Of a stretch of 64,000 nt of DNA, positions 9,432 to 18,314 are shown piece by piece. Both the position numbers and the translations under genes were made by a program. The notes below the pieces were generated by a model. That model did no database searches. It saw nothing but the letters and a program-made list of their open reading frames with translations, and was not told where the DNA came from. Origin of the DNA: Alphaproteobacteria bacterium (GTDB lineage: Bacteria > Pseudomonadota > Alphaproteobacteria > Rhizobiales > Rhizobiaceae); the NCBI GenBank assembly GCA_024742485.1, contig JANSYK010000001.1, positions 1,240,001 through 1,304,000 on the forward strand. The letters run 5' to 3'. The first letter of the stretch is position 1. Every line of letters starts with the position of its first letter.

Positions 9432-11039
9432 CTACATCCGGAACAGACCAAATCGGGTATCGGCGATTGGCGCGTTGAGCGCCACCGCCAGGGATAGTGC
9501 AAGGACATCGCGGGTCTTGGCGGGATTGATAATGCCGTCATCCCACAAGCGGGCCGATGCATAGAGCGGGTGCCCCTGGCTTTCGAATTGATCGATCACC
9601 GGCTGCTTGAACGCTTCCTCTTCTGATGCGCTCCAGCTGTCTCCTCTCCGTTCAATGCCCTCGCGTTTGACCGTTGCCAGCACGCCTGCGGCCTGCTGGC
9701 CACCCATCACCGAGATACGGCTGTTCGGCCATGTCCACAAAAACCGCGGGTCATAGGCCCGTCCGCACATCCCGTAATTGCCGGCACCAAAGGACCCGCC
9801 GACAAGGACAGTGATTTTCGGCACGGCGGTGGTGGCCACGGCCGTTACCAGCTTGGCGCCATCCTTTGCGATTCCACCGGATTCATATTTCTGCCCCACC
9901 ATGAAACCGGTGATGTTCTGGAGGAACACCAGTGGAATTTTGCGCTGTGAACACAACTCGACAAAATGCGCGCCCTTCATGGCGCTTTCAGAAAACAGGA
10001 CGCCATTGTTGCCGATGATACCAACGGGCATCCCATGAATATGGGCAAAGCCACATATGAGCGTCGCCCCGTAGCGGGCCTTGAATTCGTCGAAGCGGGA
10101 CCCGTCGACAAGACGCGCAACAACCTCACGGATATCATAGGGTGTCTTGAGATCCGGCGGAACGATCCCGAGGATTTCATCCGGATCATATGCCGGGCTC
10201 TCCGGCGCCTGCACATCCGCGTGGACACCGCGCACGGAGTTCAGATTGGCCACGGCCTTGCGGGCGAGTTCCAGCGCGTGTGCATCGTTGCGGGCCAGAT
10301 GGTCGGCCACCCCCGAAAGGCGGGTATGCACATCGCCGCCACCCAGATCCTCCGCACTGACGATCTCGCCTGTCGCCGCCTTGACCAGCGGTGGCCCGGC
10401 CAGGAAGATCGTACCCTGTTCCCTGACGATAATGGTTTCGTCCGACATGGCCGGGACATAGGCACCGCCGGCTGTACACGATCCCATCACGACCGCAATT
10501 TGCGGCAATCCTGCAGCGGACATGTTGGCCTGGTTGAAGAAGATGCGGCCAAAATGATCGCGGTCGGGAAACACCTCGTCCTGGTTGGGAAGGTTGGCAC
10601 CGCCGCTGTCGACCAGATACACACAGGGCAAGTTGTTCTGTGCGGCAATTTCCTGGGCCCGCAAATGCTTCTTGACCGTCACCGGGTAATAGGTGCCGCC
10701 TTTGACGGTCGCATCGTTACACAGGATCATGACATCGCGTCCGGAAACACGGCCAACGCCGGCGATCATGCCGGCGGACGAAATGTCTCCGCCATACATA
10801 TCCCAGGCAGCGAACTGTCCAATCTCCAGAAAGGGTGAATTGTCGTCGAGCAGCTTCCGAACCCGTTCGCGCGGCAGCAACTTTCCCCGGGACAGATGCC
10901 GCTCACGGGACTGGTCGCTGCCACCCTTTTCAACGGTCGCGGCAACCGTGCGCATATCCTCCAACAAAGCCTTCATATGTTCCAGATTGGCCTGGTACAC
11001 CTGGGACGAGGGCGAGACCTGTGACGTCAGAACGGCCAT
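9432..11039 (-). CDS. mccB: Methylcrotonyl-CoA carboxylase, carboxyltransferase (beta) subunit
   Basis: This 535-residue acyl-CoA carboxyltransferase subunit moves the carboxyl group from biotin on MccA to 3-methylcrotonyl-CoA, giving 3-methylglutaconyl-CoA. It shows the crotonase-fold halves typical of the family: the N-terminal half includes [15 protein letters not shown] and [14 protein letters not shown], and the C-terminal half includes [19 protein letters not shown] and [14 protein letters not shown]. Length and order fit MccB and its homologues LiuB and AccD-type proteins. It sits 68 nt after the isovaleryl-CoA dehydrogenase gene and 10 nt before mccA, in one operon. Regulation is presumably by the TetR protein encoded two genes upstream. 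Confidence 0.93.
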   Translation of the reverse strand: MAVLTSQVSPSSQVYQANLEHMKALLEDMRTVAATVEKGGSDQSRERHLSRGKLLPRERVRKLLDDNSPFLEIGQFAAWDMYGGDISSAGMIAGVGRVSGRDVMILCNDATVKGGTYYPVTVKKHLRAQEIAAQNNLPCVYLVDSGGANLPNQDEVFPDRDHFGRIFFNQANMSAAGLPQIAVVMGSCTAGGAYVPAMSDETIIVREQGTIFLAGPPLVKAATGEIVSAEDLGGGDVHTRLSGVADHLARNDAHALELARKAVANLNSVRGVHADVQAPESPAYDPDEILGIVPPDLKTPYDIREVVARLVDGSRFDEFKARYGATLICGFAHIHGMPVGIIGNNGVLFSESAMKGAHFVELCSQRKIPLVFLQNITGFMVGQKYESGGIAKDGAKLVTAVATTAVPKITVLVGGSFGAGNYGMCGRAYDPRFLWTWPNSRISVMGGQQAAGVLATVKREGIERRGDSWSASEEEAFKQPVIDQFESQGHPLYASARLWDDGIINPAKTRDVLALSLAVALNAPIADTRFGLFRM

Positions 11040-11107
11040 TTTCAGCGCGCATACCGGTTGTGTCGCATCATTTGATATCTCATCTTTGATTCCCGTTTGC
11101 CGAAGAA

Positions 11108-12271
11108 TTAAGCCGTTTCGGAGAAAATCTCCCGTCCGATCAGCATGCGTCGAATTTCCGAAGTGCCGGCACCGATTTCATAGAGTTTCGCATCGCGCAG
11201 CAATCGGCCAGTCGCATATTCGTTGATGTAACCGTTGCCGCCCAGCGCCTGGATGGATTCCAGCGCCACCTGCGTCGCCTTTTCGGCGGAATAGAGGATG
11301 CACCCTGCCGCATCCTTGCGGGTGGTCTCTCCTCGGTCGCACGCGGCCGCGACGGCATAAACATAGGACCGGCAAGCATTCATCGTCGTGTACATATCCG
11401 CCAGCTTGCCCTGCATGAGCTGGAACTCGCCGATCGGTGTATCGAACTGCTTTCGTTCGTGGACATAGGGCACCACGATATCCATGGCTGCAGCCATCAG
11501 ACCCACGGGACCGCCGGCCAGAACGACCCGTTCATAATCCAGCCCGGACATCAGGATCCGGGCACCCTGCCCTTCTTCCCCAAGAACATTGTCATAGGGC
11601 ACTTCGCAATCCTCGAAGACAAGCTCGCAGGTGTTGGACCCGCGCATGCCGAGCTTGTCGAGTTTCTGGGCGGTGGAAAATCCGGCCATGGATCTTTCGA
11701 TCAAGAACGCGGTGATTCCCCGCGACCCGGCATCCATGTCGGTCTTGGCATAGACAACGAGCGTGTCCGCATCCGGCCCATTGGTGATCCACATCTTGTT
11801 GCCATTGAGGACATACCGGTCATTTCGTTTTTCGGCGCGCAGTTTCATCGAAACAACATCGGACCCGGATCCGGGTTCCGACATGGCAAGGGCCCCGACA
11901 TTCTCGCCGGAGCACAGTGGCGGCAGATAGCGCTGTTTTTGCGCGTCCGTGCCCCAACGATTGATCTGATTGACACAGAGATTGGAATGCGCGCCATAGG
12001 AAAGGCCCACCGCCGCCGAGGCGCGTGAGATTTCTTCCATCGCCACCGTATGCGCCAGATACCCCAAACCCGTGCCTCCGAAATCCGGATTGGCGGTCAT
12101 CCCAAGCAGGCCCAGCGCCCCGAATTCAGCCCACAAATGCGACGGAAACTGATTGGACTGGTCGATTTCATCCGCGAGCGGTGCGATTTTCTCCTGCGAA
12201 AATCGGTGAACCATGTCGCGCAATTGCTCGATGTCCTCATCAAGCCCGAAGTTCATCCCTGTCGTGAACAT
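11108..12271 (-). CDS. ivd: Isovaleryl-CoA dehydrogenase
   Basis: This 387-residue flavoprotein of the acyl-CoA dehydrogenase family oxidises isovaleryl-CoA to 3-methylcrotonyl-CoA in leucine breakdown and passes electrons to electron-transfer flavoprotein. The isovaleryl-specific position of the catalytic base is visible: the glutamate in [19 protein letters not shown], which differs from the C-terminal glutamate used by most family members. FAD-binding segments such as [11 protein letters not shown] and [19 protein letters not shown] are intact, and [21 protein letters not shown] closes the protein. The gene begins 3 nt after the TetR gene stops and leads into mccB-mccA, so the four are likely co-transcribed. 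Confidence 0.94.
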   Translation of the reverse strand: MFTTGMNFGLDEDIEQLRDMVHRFSQEKIAPLADEIDQSNQFPSHLWAEFGALGLLGMTANPDFGGTGLGYLAHTVAMEEISRASAAVGLSYGAHSNLCVNQINRWGTDAQKQRYLPPLCSGENVGALAMSEPGSGSDVVSMKLRAEKRNDRYVLNGNKMWITNGPDADTLVVYAKTDMDAGSRGITAFLIERSMAGFSTAQKLDKLGMRGSNTCELVFEDCEVPYDNVLGEEGQGARILMSGLDYERVVLAGGPVGLMAAAMDIVVPYVHERKQFDTPIGEFQLMQGKLADMYTTMNACRSYVYAVAAACDRGETTRKDAAGCILYSAEKATQVALESIQALGGNGYINEYATGRLLRDAKLYEIGAGTSEIRRMLIGREIFSETA

Positions 12272-12274
12272 GGA

Positions 12275-12874
12275 TCAGTCCTCCTTCATGCCGACCGCAC
12301 CGGTCACCATCTCGACATAAAAAGCCTCGATTTCGTCGAGGGAAAGCCGGCCATCCTGCCGGTACCACCCCATGACCCCCGTCAGCATTGCAATGACCGC
12401 CATCGTGGTGATGTGCAGATCGCCGATGTGGAAGACACCCGTCTTCGTTCCGGCATCGAGAATGCGGCGCAGATTGCCTTCATACTGGCGGCGCAACTTT
12501 TGCACTTCGGCGTAATTGTCTTCCTCGAGATTCCTCAGCTCCATGTAGGAGATGAAGACATCGTCGCCGCACTCGACATGGTAGCGCAAATGAAACCGGA
12601 CAAAGGCCACGAGCGCTTCTTCCGGACTTCTGCTTGTATCCTCCTCAAGGTCCCATGCCTTGAGCAAACGCTCCATGTGCTCAACCAACAGGCCCCGCAG
12701 CAGATGCTGTTTGGTCGGAAAATGATTGTAGATCGCGCCGGCTTGCAGGTCGATCTCCCGTCCGATCTGGCGCATCGAGACGGCAGCATAACCGTAACGT
12801 GCAAACAGTGACACGGCAGCCAGGCGAACCTTGTCTGCCGTCTCCGCACCAACCGAACCAACCTTACGAGCCAT
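12275..12874 (-). CDS. TetR-family regulator of the leucine/acyl-CoA cluster
   Basis: A 199-residue TetR-type repressor. The N-terminal helix-turn-helix is clear at about 30-55 (VSMRQIGREIDLQAGAIYNHF), and the C-terminal part is the variable ligand-binding domain. It is the first gene of an apparent operon with ivd, mccB and mccA, so a CoA thioester of leucine breakdown is a plausible ligand (inference). About 95 nt upstream lies the palindrome TGAACAAATGTTCA (12969-12982), a candidate site for autoregulation, and a near copy lies upstream of the acyl-CoA synthetase at 20391-20404. TetR-type regulators of branched-chain acid use are known in other proteobacteria; identity with any of them is not claimed. 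Confidence 0.88.
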   Translation of the reverse strand: MARKVGSVGAETADKVRLAAVSLFARYGYAAVSMRQIGREIDLQAGAIYNHFPTKQHLLRGLLVEHMERLLKAWDLEEDTSRSPEEALVAFVRFHLRYHVECGDDVFISYMELRNLEEDNYAEVQKLRRQYEGNLRRILDAGTKTGVFHIGDLHITTMAVIAMLTGVMGWYRQDGRLSLDEIEAFYVEMVTGAVGMKED

Positions 12875-12968
12875 CGCAATTTTGCGTCGGGATCAAGTGG
12901 CCCGAACACCCCCAAAATCTTCTTGCTGCAGCTCTCATGTGACAATCCGGCTGCTTCAATCAATTAAA

Positions 12969-12982
12969 TGAACAAATGTTCA
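12969..12982. promoter_or_regulatory. Candidate TetR operator upstream of the TetR-ivd-mcc operon
   Basis: TGAACAAATGTTCA has arms TGAACA and TGTTCA separated by two bases. It sits 95 nt upstream of the TetR start codon, in AT-rich sequence suited to a promoter. The TGAAC-N4-GTTC pattern recurs at 20391-20404 at nearly the same distance from its gene. Binding by the TetR protein encoded here is inferred from the shared pattern and position. Confidence 0.55.
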
Positions 12983-13069
12983 ATTACTTTTTTTCAGCTC
13001 CGCAGTCAACCACCATCAACTGTCACGCTACCGTCGTGACCCTCAAACCCGCAGAGATGTTTCCTGCCA

Positions 13070-13912
13070 TCACGACAACCACCGCTTTCGGCGCTTGTAG
13101 TGTTTGACATCACGGAAGGATCGGCGGCCCTCGCCGCCCACGCCGAGGTAAAACTCCTTGACGTCCTCATTTTCTCTCAGTTCGGAAGCTGCCCCGTCGA
13201 GCACGACCCGCCCGGATTCCAGAATGTAGCCATAGGTCGCGTATCGAAGGGCAATATTGGTGTTCTGCTCGGCAAGCAGGAACGAAACGCCCTCCTGATC
13301 GTTGAGTTTCTTGACGATCTCGAAAATCTCTTCCTGCAATTGCGGCGCGAGCCCCATCGAGGGCTCGTCCAGCAGGATCATTTGCGGGCGTGACATCAGC
13401 GCCCTTCCAATCGCGGTCATCTGCTGTTCGCCACCGGATGTGTAGCCCGCCTGGCTGCCGCGGCGCTCACGCAGGCGCGGAAAGTAGTCATAGACCATTT
13501 CCAGATCCTGTTTGATCGCTGCATTGCCGTCCCGCCGCGTATAACTGCCGGAGAGCAGATTGTCTTCCACGGTCAAATGTCCGAAACATCGGCGGCCTTC
13601 CATGACCTGGATACAGCCGCGCCGTACGAGCTCATTGGGCGACAGCGCCTGTACCTCATCTTTCTGAAAGATGATGGACCCCTTGGTCACCTCGCCGCGT
13701 TCAGCGTGTAGCAGATTGGAAATCGCCTTGAGTGTTGTGGTTTTCCCCGCACCATTGGCCCCCAAAAGCGCAACAATGCCGCCGGCAGGCACGGTCAGGG
13801 AAACACCCTTTAGAACCAATATCACATGGTCGTAAATCACCTCGATATTGTTCACCGCCAAGATGGCGTCAGCGTCATCAATTACGCCCGCTGAAACTTC
13901 GGCATCAGCCAT
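13070..13912 (-). CDS. Branched-chain amino acid-type ABC transporter ATPase, LivF family
   Basis: One of two ATPase subunits of a Liv-type importer, about 280 residues. Walker A is GANGAGKTT, the signature is TSGGEQQMTAIGRAL and Walker B is MILLDEPSMGLAP. The C-terminus carries a basic extension (KHYKRRKRWLS) beyond the usual LivF end. The start at ATG 13912 follows an AGG at suitable spacing; an in-frame GTG at 13918 is also possible. It is the last gene of the transport operon, separated from the binding-protein gene by a strong hairpin at 13971-13996. The substrate may be a branched-chain amino acid or, given the acyl-CoA synthetase in the operon, an organic acid. Confidence 0.88.
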   Translation of the reverse strand: MADAEVSAGVIDDADAILAVNNIEVIYDHVILVLKGVSLTVPAGGIVALLGANGAGKTTTLKAISNLLHAERGEVTKGSIIFQKDEVQALSPNELVRRGCIQVMEGRRCFGHLTVEDNLLSGSYTRRDGNAAIKQDLEMVYDYFPRLRERRGSQAGYTSGGEQQMTAIGRALMSRPQMILLDEPSMGLAPQLQEEIFEIVKKLNDQEGVSFLLAEQNTNIALRYATYGYILESGRVVLDGAASELRENEDVKEFYLGVGGEGRRSFRDVKHYKRRKRWLS

Positions 13913-13970
13913 GATCACCTAACCTGAGTACGGGGAATTGCCGGGGAACGTCAATTCCGCATGGAGCATT

Positions 13971-13996
13971 CTCCTTCCCGGCAAGCCGGGAAGGAG
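13971..13996 (-). other. Intercistronic hairpin after the binding-protein gene
   Basis: A perfect 11-bp stem (CTCCTTCCCGG / CCGGGAAGGAG) with a 4-nt loop lies 16 nt past the stop codon of the binding-protein gene and about 60 nt before the LivF start. There is no T-run after it on the minus strand, so it is better read as an mRNA 3'-end stabiliser or partial terminator that raises binding-protein expression than as a full terminator (inference). Confidence 0.6.
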
Positions 13997-14011
13997 ACGA
14001 AAGAGCGTGGC

Positions 14012-15328
14012 TTACATGTTGCACTCTTCATTGATCGGCCAAGGCTTGTTGGCCTCGGCATATTCCATCGCCTTGACCTCTTCCAACACGGCGATCGCAT
14101 CGGCGTCGGCCGTCAGTTTGTCGGAAGCGGGTGCGAATTTCGAACCATCCCATTCCAGGATCCAGCCACCGGCGTGTCCGGTATGGTCGGCACAGCTTGT
14201 CGAGAACGGTGCAATCATGCCGGTCATGCCGAGTTCGGCAATTCTGTCATCATCGATCTTGAGGTTTTCAAGGCCCCAACGAAGCTGCTCGGCATTGACG
14301 TTCTTGGTGTCGAAATGTTCCTGTGCGCCACGAATGCCTTCGGCGAGGATCATCGAAATCAGAATACCACGCTGATAAAACACGCTGTTGATGTCAGCCG
14401 GGTCTTCCATCAGGGAGTTGCCCGGATCGACAACATACTTCTTGATGTCAGCCATGACAGGAGCATCGGCAACCGGAACACTCCAGCTGATCGATTTGTA
14501 GCCCTTACCCTTGTCGCCAACGGTCTTGAGGTCGCCATCATGACCTGACCACCAGATACCGATGAACTGATCCATCGGATAGCGGGTTTTGACCGCCTCG
14601 GTGATGGCACCGGCATTCATGGCACCCCAACCCCACATCAAGACATAGTCGGGCTTTTCGCGGCGAATCTGCAGCCACTGTGCAGACTGGTTCTGCATTT
14701 CCTTCAGACCAACCGGGATCGGCAGGAATTCAAATCCGTGCTTGTCGGCCATTGCTTCAAACAGCGGAATCGGCTCCTTGCCGAAAGGATGGTCAAGATG
14801 CAACAGCGCAATCTTCTTGCCCTTCAGCGTGTCGAGATCACCGTCGGAGACATAGTTGAGCATCATGGATGCGCCGTCCCAATAGGACGCCGGCGGGTTG
14901 AACGCCCACTGGAAAACCTTTCCGTTTGCCATCGGTGAGAAGCCATAGCCCGGTGCCAGGATCGGTATCTTGTCGACATTGGTCTTTGGCAGCACCTGAA
15001 GCGTAATGCCGGTCGACCAGGGCTGCGTGACCACAGCTTTCGACTTTGTTTTCTCGTAGCACTCGACGCCCTTTTCCGTGCTGTACCCGGTTTCGCACTC
15101 GTCATATTCGATCTTGACGCCATTGATGCCGCCATCACGCTCATTGAGCATCATGATGTAGTCGCGCTGACCATTCATGAGCGGTATGCCGGTCGCCGCA
15201 AACGGACCCGTACGGTATGACAGATTTGGAGCATAGATAGTGTCCTCGGCATTGGCCGCCGGCATGGCGACCATGGTGCCAAGACCCAGGGCAGCACCGA
15301 GCATTGCAGTTTTGAGATACGTCTTCAT
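14012..15328 (-). CDS. Periplasmic substrate-binding protein of the Liv-type ABC transporter
   Basis: A 438-residue secreted binding protein. The start at ATG 15328 has GGAGGAG a few bases upstream and opens a clear signal peptide ending PAANA. The mature protein has the periplasmic type 1 binding fold of the branched-chain amino acid (HAAT) family: YRTGPFAATGIPLMNGQRDYI near its start and KKIALLHLDHPFGKEPIPLFEA at the domain boundary. At about 410 mature residues it is longer than LivJ/LivK, as in the subgroup that accompanies acyl-CoA synthetases. It lies between the LivM gene and LivF and is followed by a hairpin. The ligand cannot be read from sequence. Confidence 0.88.
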   Translation of the reverse strand: MKTYLKTAMLGAALGLGTMVAMPAANAEDTIYAPNLSYRTGPFAATGIPLMNGQRDYIMMLNERDGGINGVKIEYDECETGYSTEKGVECYEKTKSKAVVTQPWSTGITLQVLPKTNVDKIPILAPGYGFSPMANGKVFQWAFNPPASYWDGASMMLNYVSDGDLDTLKGKKIALLHLDHPFGKEPIPLFEAMADKHGFEFLPIPVGLKEMQNQSAQWLQIRREKPDYVLMWGWGAMNAGAITEAVKTRYPMDQFIGIWWSGHDGDLKTVGDKGKGYKSISWSVPVADAPVMADIKKYVVDPGNSLMEDPADINSVFYQRGILISMILAEGIRGAQEHFDTKNVNAEQLRWGLENLKIDDDRIAELGMTGMIAPFSTSCADHTGHAGGWILEWDGSKFAPASDKLTADADAIAVLEEVKAMEYAEANKPWPINEECNM

Positions 15329-15423
15329 GTTTTCTCCTCCACGTGTTCGTTTCTCCCATTTGGATCGGGCGAACTCACCCCGGTTCCATGCGGCTGACGG
15401 TTGTCTACCGCAACGTTGCGTGA

Positions 15424-16500
15424 TCAATGTGGAAACGGCCACATGATCAGTTTCTCCCTGATGATGGCCCAGAACCGGGCCAGCCCATGGGGTTCGATAA
15501 TCAGCACGGCAATGATCAGCGCGCCGATAATCATGATGTTCAGATGTTCCACGACCGCCGCATTGATTTCGAGACCGACCATTTCGGGCAGTATGTTGAG
15601 GATCACCGGCAACGCGACGATCAGGATGGCGCCGAGATAATTGCCGAGGATTGATCCCAGCCCACCGATGATCGCGATGAACAGAACCCGAAAAGACAGC
15701 GGAATGTCAAAAAGATTGGGTTCGGCCGCACCGCGCCACAGAAACACGAACAATGCGCCGGAAACACCGACAATATAGGATGAAACCGCGAAGGCGATCA
15801 GCTTGGACCGCAACAGATTGATGCCAACCAGCTCTGCCGCGATATCCATGTCCCGTACGGCTTTCCATGTGCGTCCGATATGGCCGCGCGTGATATTGAT
15901 GGCGAAGATGGTCATGATCGTGACCACAAACAACACGAAATAGTACTGAACGAAGGACGATGCTGTCGGTCCGGCAACACGAATGCCGAACATGTCGATC
16001 GTCGGAACCTGGATTGCGCCGGACGCATTGTAATTGTAGAGCCACGCCCATTTCTCGAACAGCCAGACGAGGAAAAACTGCGCCGCCAGCGTCGCAATGG
16101 CGAGATAAAATCCCTTGATCCGAAGCGATGGCAGACCGAATGCGACACCGACCGCTGCGGCGAAGAAGCCGGAGAGCCCAATGGCAACCAGCAGGTTCAT
16201 CTCCGGAAAGATGGTAACGAGCTTGTAGCAGGCATAGGCGCCCACCCCCATGAACGCCCCGGTGCCGAGCGACAACTGGCCGGCATATCCGGTCAGAATG
16301 TTCAGTCCCAGCGCCGCCAGAGAGTAAATCAGGACCGGGATCAGCAGAGCCTGAAAGACAAACTCATTGGCCGTGAAGGGGAAGATCACCCAGGCAAACA
16401 GCAGGATGATACCCATCAGCACGGCATCCTGGCGAACCCGGAAGAGCGCGTGGTCGCTGCGGTAATCGGTCTTGAACTGGCCGGAAATGCGATAAAACAT
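15424..16500 (-). CDS. Liv-type ABC transporter permease, LivM family
   Basis: A 358-residue inner-membrane permease with about nine hydrophobic segments and the LivM signature region GYAGQLSLGTGAFMGVGAYA. The GGLGSILGNYLGAILIVALPVIL segment near the C-terminus also fits the family. It pairs with the LivH-type permease encoded 21 nt upstream to form the transmembrane channel. The N-terminus is polar for about 27 residues before the first membrane helix. It lies within the operon of acyl-CoA synthetase, LivG, LivH, LivM, binding protein and LivF. Confidence 0.9.
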   Translation of the reverse strand: MFYRISGQFKTDYRSDHALFRVRQDAVLMGIILLFAWVIFPFTANEFVFQALLIPVLIYSLAALGLNILTGYAGQLSLGTGAFMGVGAYACYKLVTIFPEMNLLVAIGLSGFFAAAVGVAFGLPSLRIKGFYLAIATLAAQFFLVWLFEKWAWLYNYNASGAIQVPTIDMFGIRVAGPTASSFVQYYFVLFVVTIMTIFAINITRGHIGRTWKAVRDMDIAAELVGINLLRSKLIAFAVSSYIVGVSGALFVFLWRGAAEPNLFDIPLSFRVLFIAIIGGLGSILGNYLGAILIVALPVILNILPEMVGLEINAAVVEHLNIMIIGALIIAVLIIEPHGLARFWAIIREKLIMWPFPH

Positions 16501-16521
16501 AAAGACTACCCGGTTTGAGGA

Positions 16522-17481
16522 TCAGACGCGTTCGATGATCTTTTCACCGAACAGACCCTGCGGCCTGAACAAAAGGACGATCAGTGCGAAGACGAAGGCG
16601 AACCAGGTTTCGGTGTTTCCGCCAAGCAGCGGCTGTCCCCAATAGATTTCAAAGAGTTTTTCAAGGACACCGATGGCCAGTCCTCCGACAATGGCGCCGG
16701 TTACCGACTCGAGTCCGCCGAGCATAAGAACCGGCAACGCCTTGTAGGCAATGACCTCCAGGGCAAAGGACACACCGGCCCTCGCGCCCCAGACGATGCC
16801 TGTCGCCAAAGCGATGATCCCGGCGATAAACCAGACAAGGACCCAGATGGTCGACAGCGAAATCCCGACCGAAAGCGCTGCCTGGTGATCATCACCCAAA
16901 GCCCGTATGGCGCGGCCCATCTTCGACCGGTTGAGAAACAGGAGCAGGACAAGCACCAGCACACCGGCACCGACTACCGCCGTCAGGTCCTTCTGCTCAA
17001 TCAGCAGGAAGCCGCCAAAGGGTTCGAACTCGAAACTTCCGGTCGGAATGCCAAGCTGCTCGGTGATCATGACCTTGTTTTCGCCGCCAAAGATCATTTC
17101 GCCAAAACCGATCAAGAACAGCGTGATACCGATCGTGGCCATGAACAAGATGATGTCGGGCTGGTTGACCAGCGGCCGCAGAACCACGCGTTCGATGGCT
17201 ACCGCCAGAAGGAACATGACTCCAAGTGTCAGCGGCACAGCCAACAGGGCGGGAACGCCCATCTCATGCAATCCCACCAGGGTCAGGGCAGCAAAGACCA
17301 CCATGATGCCCTGCGCGAAGTTGAAGATGCGCGACGATTTGTAGATCAGCACAAAACCCAGCGCGATCAGCGCGTAGAGAACGCCCGAGACAAGCCCCTC
17401 CCAGACCACCTGCATGAAGAAATCAGGCGCGGCGGCCATGTCCTGGAACGGTGCGACGAATACGTTGTTCAAAAATTCCAT
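16522..17481 (-). CDS. Liv-type ABC transporter permease, LivH family
   Basis: A 319-residue inner-membrane permease. The LivH-type features are GLVSGVLYALIALGFVLIYKSS near the N-terminus, the conserved FNFAQGIMVVFAAL segment, and GGLESVTGAIVGGLAIGVLE toward the end. About eight membrane segments are visible. It is encoded 14 nt after the LivG-type ATPase and 21 nt before LivM, so all are likely translated from one message. With LivM it forms the path for the ligand delivered by the periplasmic protein at 14012-15328. Confidence 0.9.
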   Translation of the reverse strand: MEFLNNVFVAPFQDMAAAPDFFMQVVWEGLVSGVLYALIALGFVLIYKSSRIFNFAQGIMVVFAALTLVGLHEMGVPALLAVPLTLGVMFLLAVAIERVVLRPLVNQPDIILFMATIGITLFLIGFGEMIFGGENKVMITEQLGIPTGSFEFEPFGGFLLIEQKDLTAVVGAGVLVLVLLLFLNRSKMGRAIRALGDDHQAALSVGISLSTIWVLVWFIAGIIALATGIVWGARAGVSFALEVIAYKALPVLMLGGLESVTGAIVGGLAIGVLEKLFEIYWGQPLLGGNTETWFAFVFALIVLLFRPQGLFGEKIIERV

Positions 17482-17495
17482 CCGATGATCCGATC

Positions 17496-18314
17496 CTAAT
17501 GCGGGACGCCGAGATAGGCGTCGATGACATCCTGATTGTTTCTGACTTCGTCCGGTGTGCCGTCGGCGATCTTCTTGCCGTAATCGAGAACAACCACCCG
17601 GTCCGAAAGATCCATGACAACCCCCATATCGTGCTCGATCAGCGCGATGGTCGTTCCGAATTGCTGATTCACATCGAGCACGAAGCGGCTCATGTCTTCC
17701 TTTTCCTCAAGGTTCATGCCGGCCATCGGCTCATCCAGCAAAAGAAGGGACGGTTCCATGGCCAGTGCCCGGCCCAATTCGACCCGCTTCTGCAGACCGT
17801 AGGGCAAATTGCCGACCGGTGTTCGCCTGATATGCTTGATTTCCAGAAAGTCGATGATCTCCTCGACTTTCTCCCGGTGCTCGATCTCCTCGTTGAGTGC
17901 CGGCCCGTGCCACAGCAGCTGCCAGAACAGGTTCCGCTTCATCATGACGGACCGCCCGGCCATAATATTGTCCAGCGTCGACATGCCCTTGAAGAGCGCA
18001 ACGTTCTGAAAAGTCCGTGCAATGCCCTGCCCGACAGCCTGGTGCGGTTTCATCGACCGGCGCTCCTTGCCGCGGAACATGATGGTCCCTTCCTGCGGCT
18101 GATAGAACCCGTTGATGACGTTGAGCATGGAAGTCTTGCCCGCCCCGTTGGGTCCGATGATCGCCCGGATCTCGCCCTTGCAAACGTCGAAGGATATATC
18201 CGAGATTGCTTTCACGCCGCCAAAGGAAAGGGAGATATTGTCCACATTGAGCAGTACGGCACCCGGATCAATCCCGTCATCGGTCCAGGGGCTGCTTTGG
18301 ATAGTGTCAGCCAT
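17496..18314 (-). CDS. Liv-type ABC transporter ATPase, LivG family
   Basis: A 272-residue ATPase subunit of the Liv-type importer. Walker A is GPNGAGKTS and the signature region contains LPYGLQKRVELGRALA. Walker B is LLLLDEPMAGMN, and the switch histidine is in LIEHDMGVV. The GFYQPQEGTIMFRGKERRSMKPH and GIARTFQNVALFKGMS segments are characteristic of LivG. An N-terminal extension of about 17 residues precedes the ABC core. The start codon overlaps the stop codon of the acyl-CoA synthetase gene (TAATG), indicating translational coupling. Confidence 0.9.
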   Translation of the reverse strand: MADTIQSSPWTDDGIDPGAVLLNVDNISLSFGGVKAISDISFDVCKGEIRAIIGPNGAGKTSMLNVINGFYQPQEGTIMFRGKERRSMKPHQAVGQGIARTFQNVALFKGMSTLDNIMAGRSVMMKRNLFWQLLWHGPALNEEIEHREKVEEIIDFLEIKHIRRTPVGNLPYGLQKRVELGRALAMEPSLLLLDEPMAGMNLEEKEDMSRFVLDVNQQFGTTIALIEHDMGVVMDLSDRVVVLDYGKKIADGTPDEVRNNQDVIDAYLGVPH

